Assembly: GCA_937900285.1 (NCBI GenBank)
Contig: CALCEM010000061.1
Location: 1 to 26,456, forward strand
Source of the DNA: an uncultured Fretibacterium sp.
GTDB lineage: Bacteria > Synergistota > Synergistia > Synergistales > Aminobacteriaceae
DNA length: 26,456 bases
Direction of reading: 5' to 3'
The notes under the pieces: generated by a model
What the model was told of the DNA's origin: nothing
What the model saw: the letters and a program-made list of their open reading frames with translations, nothing else
Database searches by the model: none
Translations under genes and position numbers: made by a program
Shown: positions 1-7,763 of the stretch, piece after piece
Layout: each line of letters opens with the position of its first letter
How positions within the stretch are numbered: position 1 is the stretch's first letter

Positions 1-433
1 ATTTAGTTTTATCATTATTAGTAAAAATAGCATATTCATTATTTGATTCTATTTTATTAAAAGTATCACCCTTAACACATAACATAGGAATACATTTTTC
101 AGTAAGATCATAATATAATTGATCTCTTGTCCCAACTATATCAACAAATTCTGTTTTAAAATATCTTAGAGTACCACCTAAAGCATTTTTATTAACCATT
201 GATCCAAATTTTTTTATTTCATATCCATTTATAACATTTTTTAATCTTTGATAAGTAATTTCTTTACAAATATTATTCTCGTTATTAGTACATAAAATAA
301 ATTTTCTATTACCATCATCATCATGGTTTAAATCTAAAACTGCATGTCCAGTACTTCCAGATCCTGCAAAAAAGTCTAAAATAACTGCATCTTTATTTGT
401 ATGTAATGATATTAATTGTTTCATTAATTGCCA
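1..433 (-). pseudogene. C-terminal fragment of a type III-like DNA methyltransferase (Mod), truncated at both ends
   Basis: The minus strand has an open frame of about 144 codons from the junction near 433 to the window edge. It reads LMKQLISLHTNKDAVILDFF, then AGSGSTGHAVLDLN, NRKFILCTNNENNICKEITY and LGGTLRYFKTEF. The DFFAGSGSTGHAV block is the S-adenosylmethionine-binding motif I of N4/N6 DNA methylases. The following NRKFIL...NNICKEITYQRLKNVI stretch is typical of type III restriction-modification Mod subunits. The catalytic (D/N)PPY motif and the target-recognition region would lie upstream in the protein and are missing: the frame meets a stop (446-448) just beyond the junction. The C-terminus runs off the window. 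Base composition is much more AT-rich than the neighbouring genes (8 G+C in the first 60 bases), which suggests acquired or foreign DNA. The family assignment is confident; whether this is a natural pseudogene or an assembly chimera is open. Confidence 0.8.
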
Positions 434-545
434 TGACGTTACGACCTAAAAGTGCGAAAGAATCATAATAACCACGCTTATATAATTCAATGGCGGTTGC
501 GCGTCCTATTCCTGAACCTGCTCCAGTTATAACACACGATGACAT
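393..545 (-). pseudogene. N-terminal fragment of a short-chain dehydrogenase/reductase (SDR), broken
   Basis: An ATG at 545 preceded by a good ribosome binding site (AGGGGGATGAG) opens a frame beginning MSSCVITGAGSGIGRATAIE, followed by LYKRGYYDSFALLGRN. TGAGSGIG is the classical Rossmann nucleotide-binding glycine motif of SDR oxidoreductases, and ALLGRN matches the beta2 strand and its RN end. After about 36-42 residues the homology stops. The frame then runs into sequence that codes, in another frame, for the DNA methyltransferase fragment, and it ends at a stop at 393-395. A complete SDR is about 240-260 residues, so this is only its start. The gene is oriented away from glyS and separated from it by the terminator at 584-633. 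The substrate cannot be inferred. Confidence 0.75.
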
Positions 546-583
546 TATTTACTCATCCCCCTAAACCTAAAATAAAATATATT

Positions 584-633
584 AAAATTTCTCTCAAGAA
601 TATAATTAATTGCCTTATTCAAGAGAGAATTTT
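584..633 (-). terminator. Rho-independent terminator after glyS
   Basis: On the minus strand, just past the glyS stop, AAAATTCTCTC (623-633) pairs with GAGAGAAATTTT (584-595) with a one-base bulge. A second inner helix GAATA/TATTC lies beyond a TT/TT internal loop. The strand then becomes T-rich (570-583). This closes the peptidase-glyQ-glyS operon. Confidence 0.65.
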
Positions 634-649
634 ATTTACAAATTAAATT

Positions 650-2734
650 TTATTGCACCGCGCTTAAATCTCCAACTTCATTAAATAATTTATTGCAGCA
701 CGTTAATAATTTTAACCTGTTATTTCTGACGTTAATATTTTCGTCCATTACCATGACTTTATCAAAAAATTCCGTTACAACCGGCGATAATTCGGATAAT
801 ATTTGCGTTAAATTTTCCCAGTCGTAATTTTTTAAACATTCCTGCACGGAACTTTCAAGCCGTTTAACTTCGTGCCACAAATTTTTTTCAGCATCGTTAT
901 TCATTAAATTTTCATCCGGAATTTTATTATTATTATTATTTCCGGCCATGTCGATTTTACTTTTCTGCAAAATATTTTTTACGCGCACCGCAGAATTTAC
1001 AAGCCCCGTAAACCATTCGGCAGATTTAATTTTTTCAAGCGTCTCAATTAATTTTAATGCCTGGTTCGGAACATCTCCAACAACTGAAACACCAAGCACA
1101 GCAAGTCCATGATCAAAACCTTTTTCACGCAACTGAATTAATAATCTCTGCTTCACGAACGAGATAATTTTATTATAAATTTCATCGCTTACTTCATTAA
1201 TTTTGCATGACTCTTTAACGGCTTCGGTGATATTAAAATTATATTTCCGCGCCCATAAAATTTCGTTTATGCATCTCGCAGCACGTCTCAACGCGTAAGG
1301 ATCTTGCGAGCCGGTCGGTTCGAGTCCTACTTTATGACACGCCGTTATAATATGCACGCGTTCAGCAAGTCCCAAAATTGCGCCGACATCATCACTCGGA
1401 GTTTTATCGCCTGCACTTTGCGGCAAATACTGTTCATAAATTGCTAATGCCACCCTCGGATTTTCTCCGCAACATTTAGCGTATTCGCGTCCCATGACTC
1501 CCTGTAATTCTGGAAATTCAAAAACCATACTGGTAACGAGATCGGCTTTTGATAAATATGTAGCGCGATCGATTAAATCCGAAATATTTTCGCCGTTGTT
1601 CAGATTATCGCAGAACCAATGCGCCAATCTTTTGGTTAACATGACTTTATCATAAATTGAACCTAATTTCTCCTGATACGTTACAGTTTTTAATTTTTCA
1701 ACGTATGAAGCTAAATTTTTTTTGCGGTCCTCTTCCCAGAAAAATGCAGCGTCTTCAAGTCTTGCGCGTAAAACTCTTTCGTTCCCTTCGCGAATAATTT
1801 TAACGTCGGGGACTCTGTTATTGCTGACTCCAACAAAATAATTTGCGAGCTTGCCACCTTTATCACGATTGCGAACGGCTAAATATTTTTGGTTCTTTTT
1901 CATTGAGGTCGTTAAAACTTCTTCGGGGATTTCCAAATATTTTTCATCAAATTTTCCGGCAAACGGTACAGGATATTCAACTAAATATAAATTCTCGTTT
2001 AAAATATCTTCGTCCATTTCAACTTCAAAATTTCCGTTAAAATCTTTTTGTAAGCTCGCTATAGCAGATTTCATTTTTTGTAAACGTTTTTCCTGATCGA
2101 GTATTACATTATTGTCATATAGAACGTCCATAAATTCGCCGGCGTTTGAAATTTCCAGAGCTTTTTTCCCCATAAATCTATGTCCGCTCGTCGTTCTGCC
2201 GGAAATTACATCACCTAAACTGAACGGGATAATTTTATCGTCAGCAAGTGCTGTAATCCACCTGATTGGACGCGCAAATTTTACGCCGGATTTATTCCAA
2301 TACATATTTTTAGGAAATGTCAGCCCTGAAATTAATTCCTTCATCAAATCTGGCAAAACATCGACAGTTAATTTACTTTCCTGTTTAACTTCTGCGATAA
2401 TATGACCGTCTTCAATTTTTAAGTCGTTCACGTCAATATTTTTACTTTTTGCGAATCCTATAGCTGCCAAAGTTGGAGAGCCGTTTTTGTCGTAAGCTAC
2501 TTTAACAGATGGTCCGCGTAATTTTTGTACTGATTCAGTTTGAATTTCGTTTACATCATTGATCATTAAAACCAGTCTGCGCGGTGTTGCATAAGTTTTT
2601 ATTTCTCGGAATTCTATCCTGGAATTTTTAAATTTTTCGTCTGCATTATTATTTAAATTTTCGAGTGCATTCGGGATAAATCTTGAAGGAATTTCTTCCG
2701 TACCAATTTCGAGCAAAATATTTTTAATTGACAT
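650..2734 (-). CDS. glyS: Glycyl-tRNA synthetase beta subunit
   Basis: This 694-residue protein has the usual GlyS length. It begins MSIKNILLEIGTEEIPSRFI, and LLEIGTEEIP is the family's N-terminal signature. Further on are FPKNMYWNKSGVKFARPIRW, GHRFMG, the VEYPVPFAGKFDEKYLEIP segment and an HD-like region (DLVTSMVFEFPELQGVMGREYA), followed by the C-terminal DALR-type anticodon-binding region. GlyS recognises tRNA(Gly) and forms the alpha2beta2 enzyme with GlyQ, which is encoded immediately upstream with an 18-nt gap. A ribosome binding site CGGAGG lies 12 nt before the ATG. Between the HD region and the C-terminal domain sits a run of five Asn residues coded by a (AAT)5 repeat (about 926-940). 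No frameshift was seen. Confidence 0.97.
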   Translation of the reverse strand: MSIKNILLEIGTEEIPSRFIPNALENLNNNADEKFKNSRIEFREIKTYATPRRLVLMINDVNEIQTESVQKLRGPSVKVAYDKNGSPTLAAIGFAKSKNIDVNDLKIEDGHIIAEVKQESKLTVDVLPDLMKELISGLTFPKNMYWNKSGVKFARPIRWITALADDKIIPFSLGDVISGRTTSGHRFMGKKALEISNAGEFMDVLYDNNVILDQEKRLQKMKSAIASLQKDFNGNFEVEMDEDILNENLYLVEYPVPFAGKFDEKYLEIPEEVLTTSMKKNQKYLAVRNRDKGGKLANYFVGVSNNRVPDVKIIREGNERVLRARLEDAAFFWEEDRKKNLASYVEKLKTVTYQEKLGSIYDKVMLTKRLAHWFCDNLNNGENISDLIDRATYLSKADLVTSMVFEFPELQGVMGREYAKCCGENPRVALAIYEQYLPQSAGDKTPSDDVGAILGLAERVHIITACHKVGLEPTGSQDPYALRRAARCINEILWARKYNFNITEAVKESCKINEVSDEIYNKIISFVKQRLLIQLREKGFDHGLAVLGVSVVGDVPNQALKLIETLEKIKSAEWFTGLVNSAVRVKNILQKSKIDMAGNNNNNKIPDENLMNNDAEKNLWHEVKRLESSVQECLKNYDWENLTQILSELSPVVTEFFDKVMVMDENINVRNNRLKLLTCCNKLFNEVGDLSAVQ

Positions 2735-2752
2735 AATAATAAAATTCCTCCG

Positions 2753-3655
2753 TTATCTATCGAAATAATTACCCGTTGAATTTGTAAATTTTTGCATTAA
2801 CGGGAAGCCTAATTTTTCGCGCTGTTCACGATAAGCAGCAGCACAACGGCAAGCCAAAGCCCTCACGCGTGAAATATATCCGGTGCGTTCCGTTACGCTT
2901 ATTGCGCCTCTGGCATCCAACAAATTAAAAGTGTGCGAACTTTTCAAAACGTAATCATAAGCAGGCAGAACAAACCCGGCATCTAAAATTTTCCCGGCTT
3001 CAGCTTCGTACATTTGGAATAATTTAAATAACATTTCTGTATCAGCTATTTCAAAATTATAATGAGAGTGTTCGATCTCGCCTTGTAAATGCACATCTCC
3101 GTACGTAACTTTCCCGGCCCATTCGAGATTATAAACGTTATCGACTTTTTGAATATACATCGCAATTCTTTCGAGTCCGTAAGTTATTTCAGCCGGTACG
3201 CTTTCCATATCGAGGCCGCCCAATTGCTGGAAATATGTGAATTGAGTTATTTCCATTCCGTCGAGCCAGACTTCCCAGCCTAAACCCCACGCGCCTGTTG
3301 AAGGGTTTTCCCAATCATCTTCGACAAATCTTATATCGTGTTCATTTGGATCGATGCCCAAACTTTTTAAACTTTCAATATATAAATCTTGAATATTTGC
3401 CGGAGCAGGTTTAATAATTACTTGGTACTGATAATAATGCTGTAACCTGTTAGGATTTTTTCCGTATCTTCCGTCAGAAGGTCTCCGCGATGGTTCAACG
3501 TAAGCAGTTCGCCAAGGCTCAGGGCCTAAAACTCTTAACGCTGTAGCCGGGTTCATAGTTCCCGCACCTTTTTCAATGTCATAAGGCTGACGAATTACGC
3601 AACCTTGTTTACTCCAGAAATTTTGCAAACCAAAATATATTTCTTGTAAGTTCAA
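2753..3655 (-). CDS. glyQ: Glycyl-tRNA synthetase alpha subunit
   Basis: The 300-residue product is the catalytic subunit that activates glycine and charges tRNA(Gly) together with GlyS. It begins MNLQEIYFGLQNFWSKQGCV and carries the hallmarks PYDIEKGAGTMNPATALRVL, EPWRTAYVEPSRRPSDGRYG, DIRFVEDDWENPSTGAWGLG, WEVWLDGMEITQFTYFQQ and TYGLERIAMY, all typical of the class II alpha-chain fold. The length matches the family (about 290-300). The start is TTG at 3655, supported by AAGGAG about 10 nt upstream and by alignment with the family N-terminus. It sits 25 nt after the M23 peptidase gene and 18 nt before glyS, so it is probably cotranscribed with both. There is no room for a T-box leader directly upstream. 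Confidence 0.97.
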   Translation of the reverse strand: MNLQEIYFGLQNFWSKQGCVIRQPYDIEKGAGTMNPATALRVLGPEPWRTAYVEPSRRPSDGRYGKNPNRLQHYYQYQVIIKPAPANIQDLYIESLKSLGIDPNEHDIRFVEDDWENPSTGAWGLGWEVWLDGMEITQFTYFQQLGGLDMESVPAEITYGLERIAMYIQKVDNVYNLEWAGKVTYGDVHLQGEIEHSHYNFEIADTEMLFKLFQMYEAEAGKILDAGFVLPAYDYVLKSSHTFNLLDARGAISVTERTGYISRVRALACRCAAAYREQREKLGFPLMQKFTNSTGNYFDR

Positions 3656-3680
3656 ATTAAAATTACTCCTTTATAAAAAA

Positions 3681-4754
3681 TTATTTATTTGCCATTCTAG
3701 TATTTCCGCTCAAATAGGGAACCGGATTTACTTTGACATCGTTCACTCTGATTTCAAAATGCAAGTGGTTGGCTGTAGCTCTGCCGGTGCTTCCAACAGT
3801 CCCAATAATTTCACCCTGTAAAACTTTTTGACCGGCTTTAACGTTTACTTTTTGGCAATGTGAATAAAATGTTTTAAAACCTCCGCCGTGATTGATTAAA
3901 ATAAAATTTCCGTAGCCTCTGAATCCGATTGTAGAATTATTTCCGGTGCGTTCGACTGTTCCGGATTTAGCTGCACTTATTGGGGTTCCTGCCGGCATTG
4001 GAATATCGATCCCTTCATGTTTGCGGCCGCCTCTTGAACCGAACGGCGATGAGACTTTTCCGTCAACTGGCCATAACATTCCGTAACTTGAAATTTTGGG
4101 TTGAATAATTTTCTGATTACCGGGCTTTTTAACGTTTTTATTTTTGTTTGGAGCAGGAATATATTTATTTATAAAATTTTTAGCATTCCCGAACGGTATA
4201 TAAGCCTCATCAAAATTTTGATTTTCAGTTTTTGGGAGTTCAACTGCTTCGATTTTATTTCCGAAGATTGCCAAACGTGTCGGCCCTTTTGAAATATCTC
4301 CGTTTGGTGAAAAAACTATTACTGGATCGTGAACGTGATGCTCAGAAATTTTTTGTTCATTGCTGAGATCATTTGATGAACTTAAAATTTTATCTGGCTG
4401 AGATTTTTTCACGGGTTCGGATGTAATTTCAGATTTAATTTTTTTAGTCTGTTTTAATTTAGCGGATTTTTCAGAATTATTTTTTTTGCTTTGAATCTGC
4501 CAAATTGCTAACATATCAGCCTGATTTTTCGGTAAATAAATTTTTTGTCCTGCCTTTAAATTTTCTGGTTTTAAATTATTGAACCACATTACATCTTCTG
4601 ATTTTATGTCATGTAACAAACAATATTTATCTAATTCATCGAGACCTTGTGAAATGTCCTCATTAAAAATTATAGTTTTCCATTTTTCGGCGTGCAGGGG
4701 AGATGCTAATAAAAAAATTAAAATGCTGCACGTGAAAATTTTATTTAAATTCAA
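3681..4754 (-). CDS. Secreted M23 family metallopeptidase (murein endopeptidase-like) with LysM-like N-terminus
   Basis: The 357-residue product has a signal peptide (KIFTCSILIFLLASPLHA, cleavage probably after residue 22). A LysM-like segment follows at about 28-76 (LLHDIKSEDVMWFN, LKAGQKIYLP), then a Lys/Ser-rich linker to about 225, and a C-terminal peptidase M23 domain at about 226-348. The zinc ligands and catalytic residues are visible: H246 and D250 in KHEGID, H299 in FYSHC, and H330/H332 in NHLHFE. Such proteins either cleave peptidoglycan cross-links or, when degenerate, activate amidases; this one keeps its ligands, so it is probably active in the periplasm or cell wall. The start is TTG, chosen because an excellent Shine-Dalgarno GGGGTGATC (4759-4767) lies 7 nt upstream. 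It is the first gene of an operon with glyQ and glyS. Its exact cell-wall role (division, turnover) is not shown by the sequence. Confidence 0.9.
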   Translation of the reverse strand: MNLNKIFTCSILIFLLASPLHAEKWKTIIFNEDISQGLDELDKYCLLHDIKSEDVMWFNNLKPENLKAGQKIYLPKNQADMLAIWQIQSKKNNSEKSAKLKQTKKIKSEITSEPVKKSQPDKILSSSNDLSNEQKISEHHVHDPVIVFSPNGDISKGPTRLAIFGNKIEAVELPKTENQNFDEAYIPFGNAKNFINKYIPAPNKNKNVKKPGNQKIIQPKISSYGMLWPVDGKVSSPFGSRGGRKHEGIDIPMPAGTPISAAKSGTVERTGNNSTIGFRGYGNFILINHGGGFKTFYSHCQKVNVKAGQKVLQGEIIGTVGSTGRATANHLHFEIRVNDVKVNPVPYLSGNTRMANK

Positions 4755-4784
4755 ATTTGATCACCCCTTTTAAAATATCTTGAA

Positions 4785-4790
4785 ATTATA
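4785..4790 (-). promoter_or_regulatory. Candidate -10 box for the M23-glyQ-glyS operon
   Basis: The minus strand reads TGTTATATAAT with a perfect TATAAT at 4785-4790, about 31 nt before the TTG start of the peptidase gene. No good -35 hexamer is seen at the right distance (CAATAT at 4808-4813), so the call is weak. Confidence 0.35.
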
Positions 4791-4822
4791 TAACACTAAT
4801 TCGTAAAATATTGTGGACGTGA

Positions 4823-4828
4823 TATAAT
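4823..4828 (+). promoter_or_regulatory. Extended -10 promoter candidate, plus strand
   Basis: TGATATAAT (4820-4828) is an extended -10 element. A poor -35 (TTCGTA) lies 17 nt upstream. It points toward the CbiX-like remnant and the ATP-grasp gene and lies divergently to the peptidase promoter. Confidence 0.4.
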
Positions 4829-4880
4829 CGCATAAATTTTTATAAGTGAATAAAATAATAAAAATCGTTTGAAAGGAGTA

Positions 4881-4910
4881 TTGACAAAAAGTGAATAAAA
4901 TTGTTATACT
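4881..4910 (+). promoter_or_regulatory. Sigma70-type promoter
   Basis: TTGACA (4881-4886) and TATACT (4905-4910) are separated by 18 nt, the best -35/-10 pair noticed in the window. It overlaps the start of the CbiX-like remnant (GTG at 4891), so transcripts from it would begin inside that remnant. Its likely product is the mRNA of the ATP-grasp gene at 5051, with a leader of roughly 130 nt. Confidence 0.55.
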
Positions 4911-5057
4911 GGCTCACGGCTCACGGCCGAATTATGTCCTGATGTAAGTTTATTATTTTGCGGTTCTGTATTAAATAAAAATTTGCGCTCTGGTTTTAAT
5001 TTCTCTGGACGCATTTTTTTTGTGCCTTTTACGCTTAATGGGGTGGCAGCATGTTAA
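4891..5057 (+). pseudogene. Decayed CbiX/CbiK-like (sirohydrochlorin chelatase family) remnant with frameshift
   Basis: A GTG at 4891, 12 nt after AAGGAG, opens the peptide (M)NKIVILAHGSRPNYVLM, which stops at 4947. KIVILAHGSR is the beta1 strand and metal-binding His motif of CbiX-type chelatases. A different frame, open from 4899 to 5057, continues with AELCPDVSLLFCGSVLNKNL and then RIFFVPFTLNGVAAC, and the VPF.L.G stretch resembles the next conserved strand of the family. Joined together they give only about 55 residues, against 100 or more for the shortest CbiX, so both a frameshift and an internal deletion are needed. The second frame ends inside the start of the ATP-grasp gene (ATGTTAA). 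The alternative is a fortuitous small ORF. Confidence 0.35.
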
Positions 5058-6019
5058 AACCCGTTAAGAATTTTATAAAAGCTATTCCAGGCGTTAAACC
5101 ACTTTTGAAAATTCGCAACAACATCCGAGCAGAATATAATTACAATCGTCACCAAAAAATGACATATGATGAAATTGAAAAAGAGATCAGCAGAAGTTTT
5201 TTTGAAAGTTTTAGGCGTAAATTAAATTGGGATAATCCTCAAACCTTCAACGAAAAAATAAAAGTCTCAATGTTATATAATCCAACAGAATTAAAAACCC
5301 GTCTGGCCGATAAAGTTTTAGCACGCGGTTATATTTCTGAGAAATTAGGCGACAAATATTTAACAAAAATTTACGGTGTGTATAATTCATTTGATGAAAT
5401 TGATTTTAAAAATTTGCCTGAAAGTTTTGTAATTAAATGTAATCACGATTCAGGAGGATATTATTTAGTACCAGATAAACGTAAATTTGATATAAAAGCC
5501 GCACGCAAAAAAATTACAAAATGCATAAATAAAAATTACGCCTGGTATGCTAACGAGATGCATTATAAAAATATTCCGCCCAAGATTTTCATCGAAGAAT
5601 ATATTAACGGAGCTATGAACGATTACAGATTTTTTTGTTTTGACGGTGTGCCGTATTATTGTGCTATAGATTTTCACGATGAGAAGAACAAAATTATAAG
5701 CAGAAATTTTTATAATATGCAATGGAATTTACAAGAATTTTCACTGGGGTATCCGCAACATTTGGGAAGTGATGTGCCTTGTCCAGAAAATTATTCTGAA
5801 ATGCAGGAGATCGCCAAAAAATTATCAAATGGGATCGATCAAGTCCGCATCGATTTATATCAGGTTCAAGGAAAAATTTACACCGGCGAATTAACTTTTA
5901 CTCACGCTGGAGGAACTCAACATTTTCTGCCTGACGAATGGGATTTTAAGATGGGCGCGCTCTGGAAATTTGATAACACCATCAGGCAAAAAGTCCGGGA
6001 GAAAAATTTAAAGCCGTAA
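5051..6019 (+). CDS. TupA-like ATP-grasp family protein (cell-surface polymer biosynthesis)
   Basis: The 322-residue protein resembles the ATP-grasp TupA family, which includes enzymes attaching amino acids to surface polymers and is often annotated as glycosyltransferase. Visible motifs are PQTFNEKIKVSMLYN (about 63-77), LADKVLARGYISEKLGDKYL (about 85-104), the nucleotide-binding strand and loop FVIKCNHDSGG (126-136), IFIEEYI (179-185), DYRFFCFDG (191-199), and the metal-binding end QVRIDLY plus GELTFTHAGG (264-288). There is no signal peptide, so it acts in the cytoplasm. A weak Shine-Dalgarno GGGGTGG lies just before the ATG, and the remnant reading frame upstream overlaps the start. It is monocistronic: a strong terminator follows at 6036-6086. 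The substrate is unknown; the polysaccharide genes 13 kb away are suggestive only. Confidence 0.8.
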   Translation: MLKPVKNFIKAIPGVKPLLKIRNNIRAEYNYNRHQKMTYDEIEKEISRSFFESFRRKLNWDNPQTFNEKIKVSMLYNPTELKTRLADKVLARGYISEKLGDKYLTKIYGVYNSFDEIDFKNLPESFVIKCNHDSGGYYLVPDKRKFDIKAARKKITKCINKNYAWYANEMHYKNIPPKIFIEEYINGAMNDYRFFCFDGVPYYCAIDFHDEKNKIISRNFYNMQWNLQEFSLGYPQHLGSDVPCPENYSEMQEIAKKLSNGIDQVRIDLYQVQGKIYTGELTFTHAGGTQHFLPDEWDFKMGALWKFDNTIRQKVREKNLKP

Positions 6020-6035
6020 AAATCATTATATTAAA

Positions 6036-6086
6036 CTCCTCCCGAATAAATTTTATTTTATTCATTAACGGAGGAGCATTTTTTAT
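6036..6086 (+). terminator. Rho-independent terminator, possibly bidirectional
   Basis: CTCCTCC (6036-6042) pairs with GGAGGAG (6070-6076), with an inner GAATAAA/TTTATTC helix (6044-6050 with 6057-6063). On the plus strand it is followed by CATTTTTTAT. It ends the ATP-grasp gene and lies between two convergent genes, so it may also stop metY transcripts. Confidence 0.75.
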
Positions 6087-6092
6087 ATATAT

Positions 6093-7376
6093 TTATATCG
6101 CGTTAAATCCGTTCTCTAAATCGTTAATTATGTCGTCTATATGTTCAGTTCCAATTGAAAGCCTGATCGTCGTCGGTTTAATTCCGCATGATAATAATTC
6201 CTGTTCTGATAACTGCGAGTGAGTAGTTGAGGCCGGGTGAATTACTAAACTTTTAACATCTGCAACGTTCGCAAGCAACGAAAATAATTTTAAACTCTCA
6301 GTAAATTTTTTTGCTGTTTCAGCATCGCCCTTTATATCAAATGTAAATATTGACGCTGCACCATTTGGAAAATATTTTTTATATAATTCCAGCTGATGAC
6401 CGGATGATAAAGAAGGATGATTTACGCAGGAAACTTTGGGATGAGATTTTAAATAATTTACGACCTTCAGAGCGTTTTCAACATGTCTCTCAACCCTCAG
6501 CGATAAAGTTTCAAGCCCCTGTATAAATAAAAATGCATTGAACGGCGATAAACAAGCTCCCTGATCGCGCATTAAAGTTGTACGAAGTTTTATAATGTAA
6601 GCTAAATTTTTTACGGCCTCAGTGAAAATTATTCCGTGATATGAGTTATTAGGCTTTGAAAGTCCGGGAAATTTATCATTTTGCGCCCAGTCAAATTTTC
6701 CGCCGTCAACTACTACGCCACCCATTGCTGCACCGTGTCCGCCTATAAATTTCGTGGCTGAATGTACAACTATATCCGCGCCGTGTTCGATCGGACGTAA
6801 TAAATAAGGTGTCGCAAATGTGTTATCGACTATGAGCGGAATGCCGTTTTTATGCGCAATTTTTGAAATAGCTTCAATGTCTATTACGTCAGAATTTGGA
6901 TTGCCTAAAGTTTCAGCATATAGTAATTTTGTATTCGGTTTAATTGCTTTTTGAAAATTTTCGGGGTCAGACGGATCAACAAAATCTGTCGTTAAGCCCT
7001 GATCTTTGAGAGTGTGAGCAAATAAATTAAAAGTTCCGCCGTATAAATTTGTTGATGAAACTATGTGATCGCCAGCGCTCGCAATATTTTGAACAGCGTA
7101 AGTTATCGCCGCAGAACCTGAAGCTGTCGACAATGCCGCAACTCCGCTCTCAAGTGCTGCGATCCTCTTTTCAAAAACATCATTTGTGGGGTTCATTAAT
7201 CTAGTGTAAATATTTCCAGGCACACTTAAATTAAATCTTCCGGCAGCTGTGTCCGAATCTTTAAACACGTATGAAGTTGTTGCATAAATCGGGACTGCTC
7301 GTGCATCGGTTGTTGGGTCTGCTTTCTCCTGGCCGACGTGTAATTGAAGAGTCTCGAATTTATAATTTTTATTCAT
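6093..7376 (-). CDS. metY: O-acetylhomoserine aminocarboxypropyltransferase (sulfhydrylase)
   Basis: This PLP-dependent Cys/Met-metabolism enzyme of about 427 residues makes homocysteine from O-acetylhomoserine and sulfide in methionine synthesis. It opens with the family signature FETLQLHVGQEKADPTTDAR and continues with PIYATTSYVF, YTRLMNPTNDVFEKRIAALE, ALSTASGSAA and the PLP-lysine motif HSATKFIGGHG (Lys about 209-211 depending on start). The later IHPASTTHSQL and IRLSIGTEHIDDII are also typical. The length and the long C-terminal insert fit MetY rather than MetB/MetC. Two starts are possible, TTG 7382 (5 nt after AGGAGG) and ATG 7376 (11 nt after it); I prefer the ATG. It stands alone between a convergent terminator and the FtsB-like gene. 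No SAM riboswitch fits in the 87-nt upstream space. Confidence 0.95.
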   Translation of the reverse strand: MNKNYKFETLQLHVGQEKADPTTDARAVPIYATTSYVFKDSDTAAGRFNLSVPGNIYTRLMNPTNDVFEKRIAALESGVAALSTASGSAAITYAVQNIASAGDHIVSSTNLYGGTFNLFAHTLKDQGLTTDFVDPSDPENFQKAIKPNTKLLYAETLGNPNSDVIDIEAISKIAHKNGIPLIVDNTFATPYLLRPIEHGADIVVHSATKFIGGHGAAMGGVVVDGGKFDWAQNDKFPGLSKPNNSYHGIIFTEAVKNLAYIIKLRTTLMRDQGACLSPFNAFLFIQGLETLSLRVERHVENALKVVNYLKSHPKVSCVNHPSLSSGHQLELYKKYFPNGAASIFTFDIKGDAETAKKFTESLKLFSLLANVADVKSLVIHPASTTHSQLSEQELLSCGIKPTTIRLSIGTEHIDDIINDLENGFNAI

Positions 7377-7433
7377 GTTCAATCATTCCTCCTTTTTTGA
7401 AATTCGGGAGATTTTCACATTTTATAATTATTA

Positions 7434-7439
7434 TGTCAA
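7434..7439 (-). promoter_or_regulatory. Candidate -35 box upstream of metY
   Basis: The minus strand has a perfect TTGACA here, about 52 nt before the metY start. The matching -10 at 17 nt (GAAAAT, 7411-7416) is poor, so the promoter assignment is tentative. Confidence 0.3.
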
Positions 7440-7469
7440 TTGTGATTTTTACCTATATAAAATTTAAAA

Positions 7470-7754
7470 TTATTCTGGTGCTGCATCAGGGCTGCGCAAT
7501 AATATTACACGCTCTCCAGGCAACACCAAATTATATTGTTCTCGCGCTAAATGTTCGATGCCCTCACGAGTTTTATAAAATTCTACCTGCTCTTTATATA
7601 CTCGCACGTTGTCCCGTTTTTCGCGTAATAATTCCTCGCTTCGACGAATAGCATTATTTATCCTGTCTATACGATCAAGCTCAAATTTATAATAGCTTAA
7701 TGCTATAGCTAAACCGATGAATATTGAAGCCAAAATTATTACACGTTTAAGCAT
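7470..7754 (-). CDS. FtsB/DivIC-like septum formation initiator
   Basis: The 94-residue protein has one N-terminal membrane helix (RVIILASIFIGLAIALSYY, about 4-22). A coiled coil follows at about 24-62 (ELDRIDRINNAIRRSEELLR...), and then the short conserved region REGIEHLAREQYNLVLPGE (about 63-81) that characterises FtsB/DivIC proteins. These bitopic proteins join the FtsQ-FtsL division subcomplex, with the coiled coil outside the membrane. The size matches the family. It starts 9 nt after the argS stop with no recognisable Shine-Dalgarno, so translation is probably coupled to argS. FtsB and DivIC cannot be told apart from sequence alone, so no symbol is given. Confidence 0.85.
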   Translation of the reverse strand: MLKRVIILASIFIGLAIALSYYKFELDRIDRINNAIRRSEELLREKRDNVRVYKEQVEFYKTREGIEHLAREQYNLVLPGERVILLRSPDAAPE

Positions 7755-7763
7755 TTTTATATT

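Noticed and set aside
2112..2405. Plus-strand open frame opposite glyS
   Set aside because: It lies wholly antisense to a confidently identified gene and has no family features or ribosome binding site.
4911..4924. Direct repeat GGCTCAC GGCTCAC as a possible operator
   Set aside because: It is explained by codons for the LAHGSR motif of the chelatase-like remnant.
7383..7469. SAM riboswitch upstream of metY
   Set aside because: The gap is 87 nt, AT-rich, with no multi-helix junction and no terminator hairpin.
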